From: JAAYHC01 sp964483175
GTDB taxonomy: Bacteria > Bacillota > UBA5301
NCBI GenBank assembly: GCA_964483175.1
Contig: CAZAAT010000061.1
Location: 1-13,853 of the forward strand
Reading direction: 5' to 3'
DNA length: 13,853 bases
The translations under genes were made by a program, and so were the position numbers. Under the pieces are notes generated by a model. That model saw nothing but the letters and a program-made list of their open reading frames with translations. It ran no database searches and was not told where the DNA came from. This document shows positions 13,052-13,853 of this stretch, piece by piece; the first letter of the stretch is position 1, and the number at the start of each line of letters is the position of its first letter.

Positions 13052-13278
13052 TTCGCACCAAAATCTCCAGCTTGTTGTAGATTCTCTTCGTGCAATTTTC
13101 GTCCACAAGTAATACAGGTACCTTTAATTAAGACTTGTCGTCGCATTTCTAATGGTGCATAGGCAAACCCGAGCGTAAACCCTTCCTGCTTGCCATCATT
13201 GCGCCCCCAAAGATAACCAATCAATAAACCTAAACAAAAAATTACCGTTACGAGTGGCGCATAGGTTTCAAAATTCAC
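13048..13278 (-). CDS. Small single-TM protein with a CxxC motif
   Basis: An unrecognised 76-aa protein. A hydrophobic segment at about 8-24 (LVTVIFCLGLLIGYLWG) is followed by a charged, glycine-rich part (RNDGKQEGFTLGFAY) and a cytoplasmic tail with CITCGRK, a CxxC pair that could bind metal or be redox active but lacks a second pair. GTG 13278 is chosen because GGGGAG lies 8 bases upstream; a longer reading from 13317 would lie wholly inside the preceding gene. It overlaps that gene's 3' end by 11 bases, so the two are probably translationally coupled. Confidence 0.7.
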   Translation of the reverse strand: MNFETYAPLVTVIFCLGLLIGYLWGRNDGKQEGFTLGFAYAPLEMRRQVLIKGTCITCGRKLHEENLQQAGDFGAN

Positions 13279-13853
13279 CTCTTCTACTCCCCTCAATCTC
13301 CTTGATTGTGGACTCACCCAACACTGAAATTAATCTCGAAAGTGCAATAATTTGCAAAGTTAAACCCGGCTCCAAGTAAATACCAGCACCTAGAGCAATC
13401 ACAAAGATCAGCGAGGTAGGTATTAAGCCTAGTCGAGTAGCCCAGGTGGGTATGCCAAAGCGCTTATCGCGTGAACAATCAAGTACGTCATCCAAAGCTT
13501 GCACAGCGACCATGGAAGCACCCACAGTCACAAGCAATCGCCAGCCGCAAAAGTAGGCCCCTATCAGTAAAGCGCCGATACTCTCAGTAACCGGTGATAA
13601 CCGCGAAGGCAAATGTACGCCTAAGCCTCTGCCAACCATGCCTACAGAATAAGCGGTTAAGAATAATGCTGACCCAAGCTGGAAATCAATAGCTAGCCCC
13701 ACTAACAAGAGCAGTAGTGAATACGGTAAAATCGCGCGAGATAGGTAGTTTAGCAGACGGGAATCATTATCATCATCCAGATAATCATCCATTAGCTTAA
13801 TTACCACTCCAATGATAACGATAACCAACAGATCGCTAAACCAGGCGAGAGAC
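13268..13853 (-). CDS. Polytopic membrane protein with Asp-rich motifs, 5' truncated; UbiA-like possible
   Basis: The frame is open to the window edge, so the N-terminus is missing; 194 residues are visible. A TTG at 13828 is in frame but not a convincing start, because coding-like hydrophobic sequence continues upstream. There are about six membrane segments. Two acidic clusters follow helices: LMDDYLDDDND near the N-terminus and ALDDVLDCSRD about 100 residues later. Paired DxxxD-type motifs of this kind are how UbiA prenyltransferases bind Mg-diphosphate, but the protein looks shorter than the usual 280-300 aa and I cannot confirm the family. It may form an operon with the small CxxC protein that overlaps its 3' end. 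Confidence 0.7.
   Translation of the reverse strand, partial: SLAWFSDLLVIVIIGVVIKLMDDYLDDDNDSRLLNYLSRAILPYSLLLLLVGLAIDFQLGSALFLTAYSVGMVGRGLGVHLPSRLSPVTESIGALLIGAYFCGWRLLVTVGASMVAVQALDDVLDCSRDKRFGIPTWATRLGLIPTSLIFVIALGAGIYLEPGLTLQIIALSRLISVLGESTIKEIEGSRRGEF

Overview
The window looks like a chromosomal segment of a spore-forming Gram-positive bacterium (Bacillota, Clostridia or Peptococcaceae-like). The pointers are a SigH-type sporulation sigma factor, strong AGGAGG-type ribosome binding sites, frequent GTG/TTG starts, tRNA genes with encoded CCA ends, a Firmicutes TIGR04086-type membrane protein, a YnbB-type PLP protein and a short class 1B SpeD. I cannot name a genus. Both ends cut genes. 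The left end carries a perfect 33-bp inverted repeat that looks like an assembly or amplification artefact, so the window is probably a whole contig.

Layout, left half. On the + strand are a type-4 uracil-DNA glycosylase (5' end lost in the artefact), an EF-G-like GTPase overlapping it, an exported TPR protein (possibly frameshifted at an A7 run) and a TIGR04086-type membrane protein. A leftward block follows with tRNA-Tyr and tRNA-Trp, each with its own near-consensus promoter and terminator. Next, on +, come an orphan HicB-like protein, an FmdB-type zinc ribbon protein, a Xer-type tyrosine recombinase and LexA, mostly as separate transcription units.

Layout, right half. From about 6.7 kb onward everything is on the - strand. 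In transcription order from the right edge: a truncated Asp-rich polytopic membrane protein, a small one-TM CxxC protein overlapping it, a YnbB-like PLP protein, SpeD, SigH, a HEAT-repeat protein, SurE, a small two-TM protein, D-Ala-D-Ala ligase (GTGA overlap with the small protein) and an unrecognised 119-aa protein.

Function. The genes are mainly housekeeping: DNA repair and SOS control (UDG, LexA, Xer), translation (tRNAs, EF-G paralogue), cell wall (Ddl), polyamines (SpeD), nucleotide turnover (SurE) and the sporulation switch (SigH). There is no prophage, CRISPR array, insertion sequence or obvious defence island. The most interesting non-coding signal is a perfect 28-bp palindrome just upstream of the Xer recombinase gene. 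It has the 11-6-11 layout of a dif site. Other signals worth attention are a SigH-like promoter in front of sigH itself and hairpins that overlap ribosome binding sites or start leader RNAs. No stretch over 300 bases lacks a gene or RNA; the longest gaps (about 210 bases) are described under their regulatory sites.
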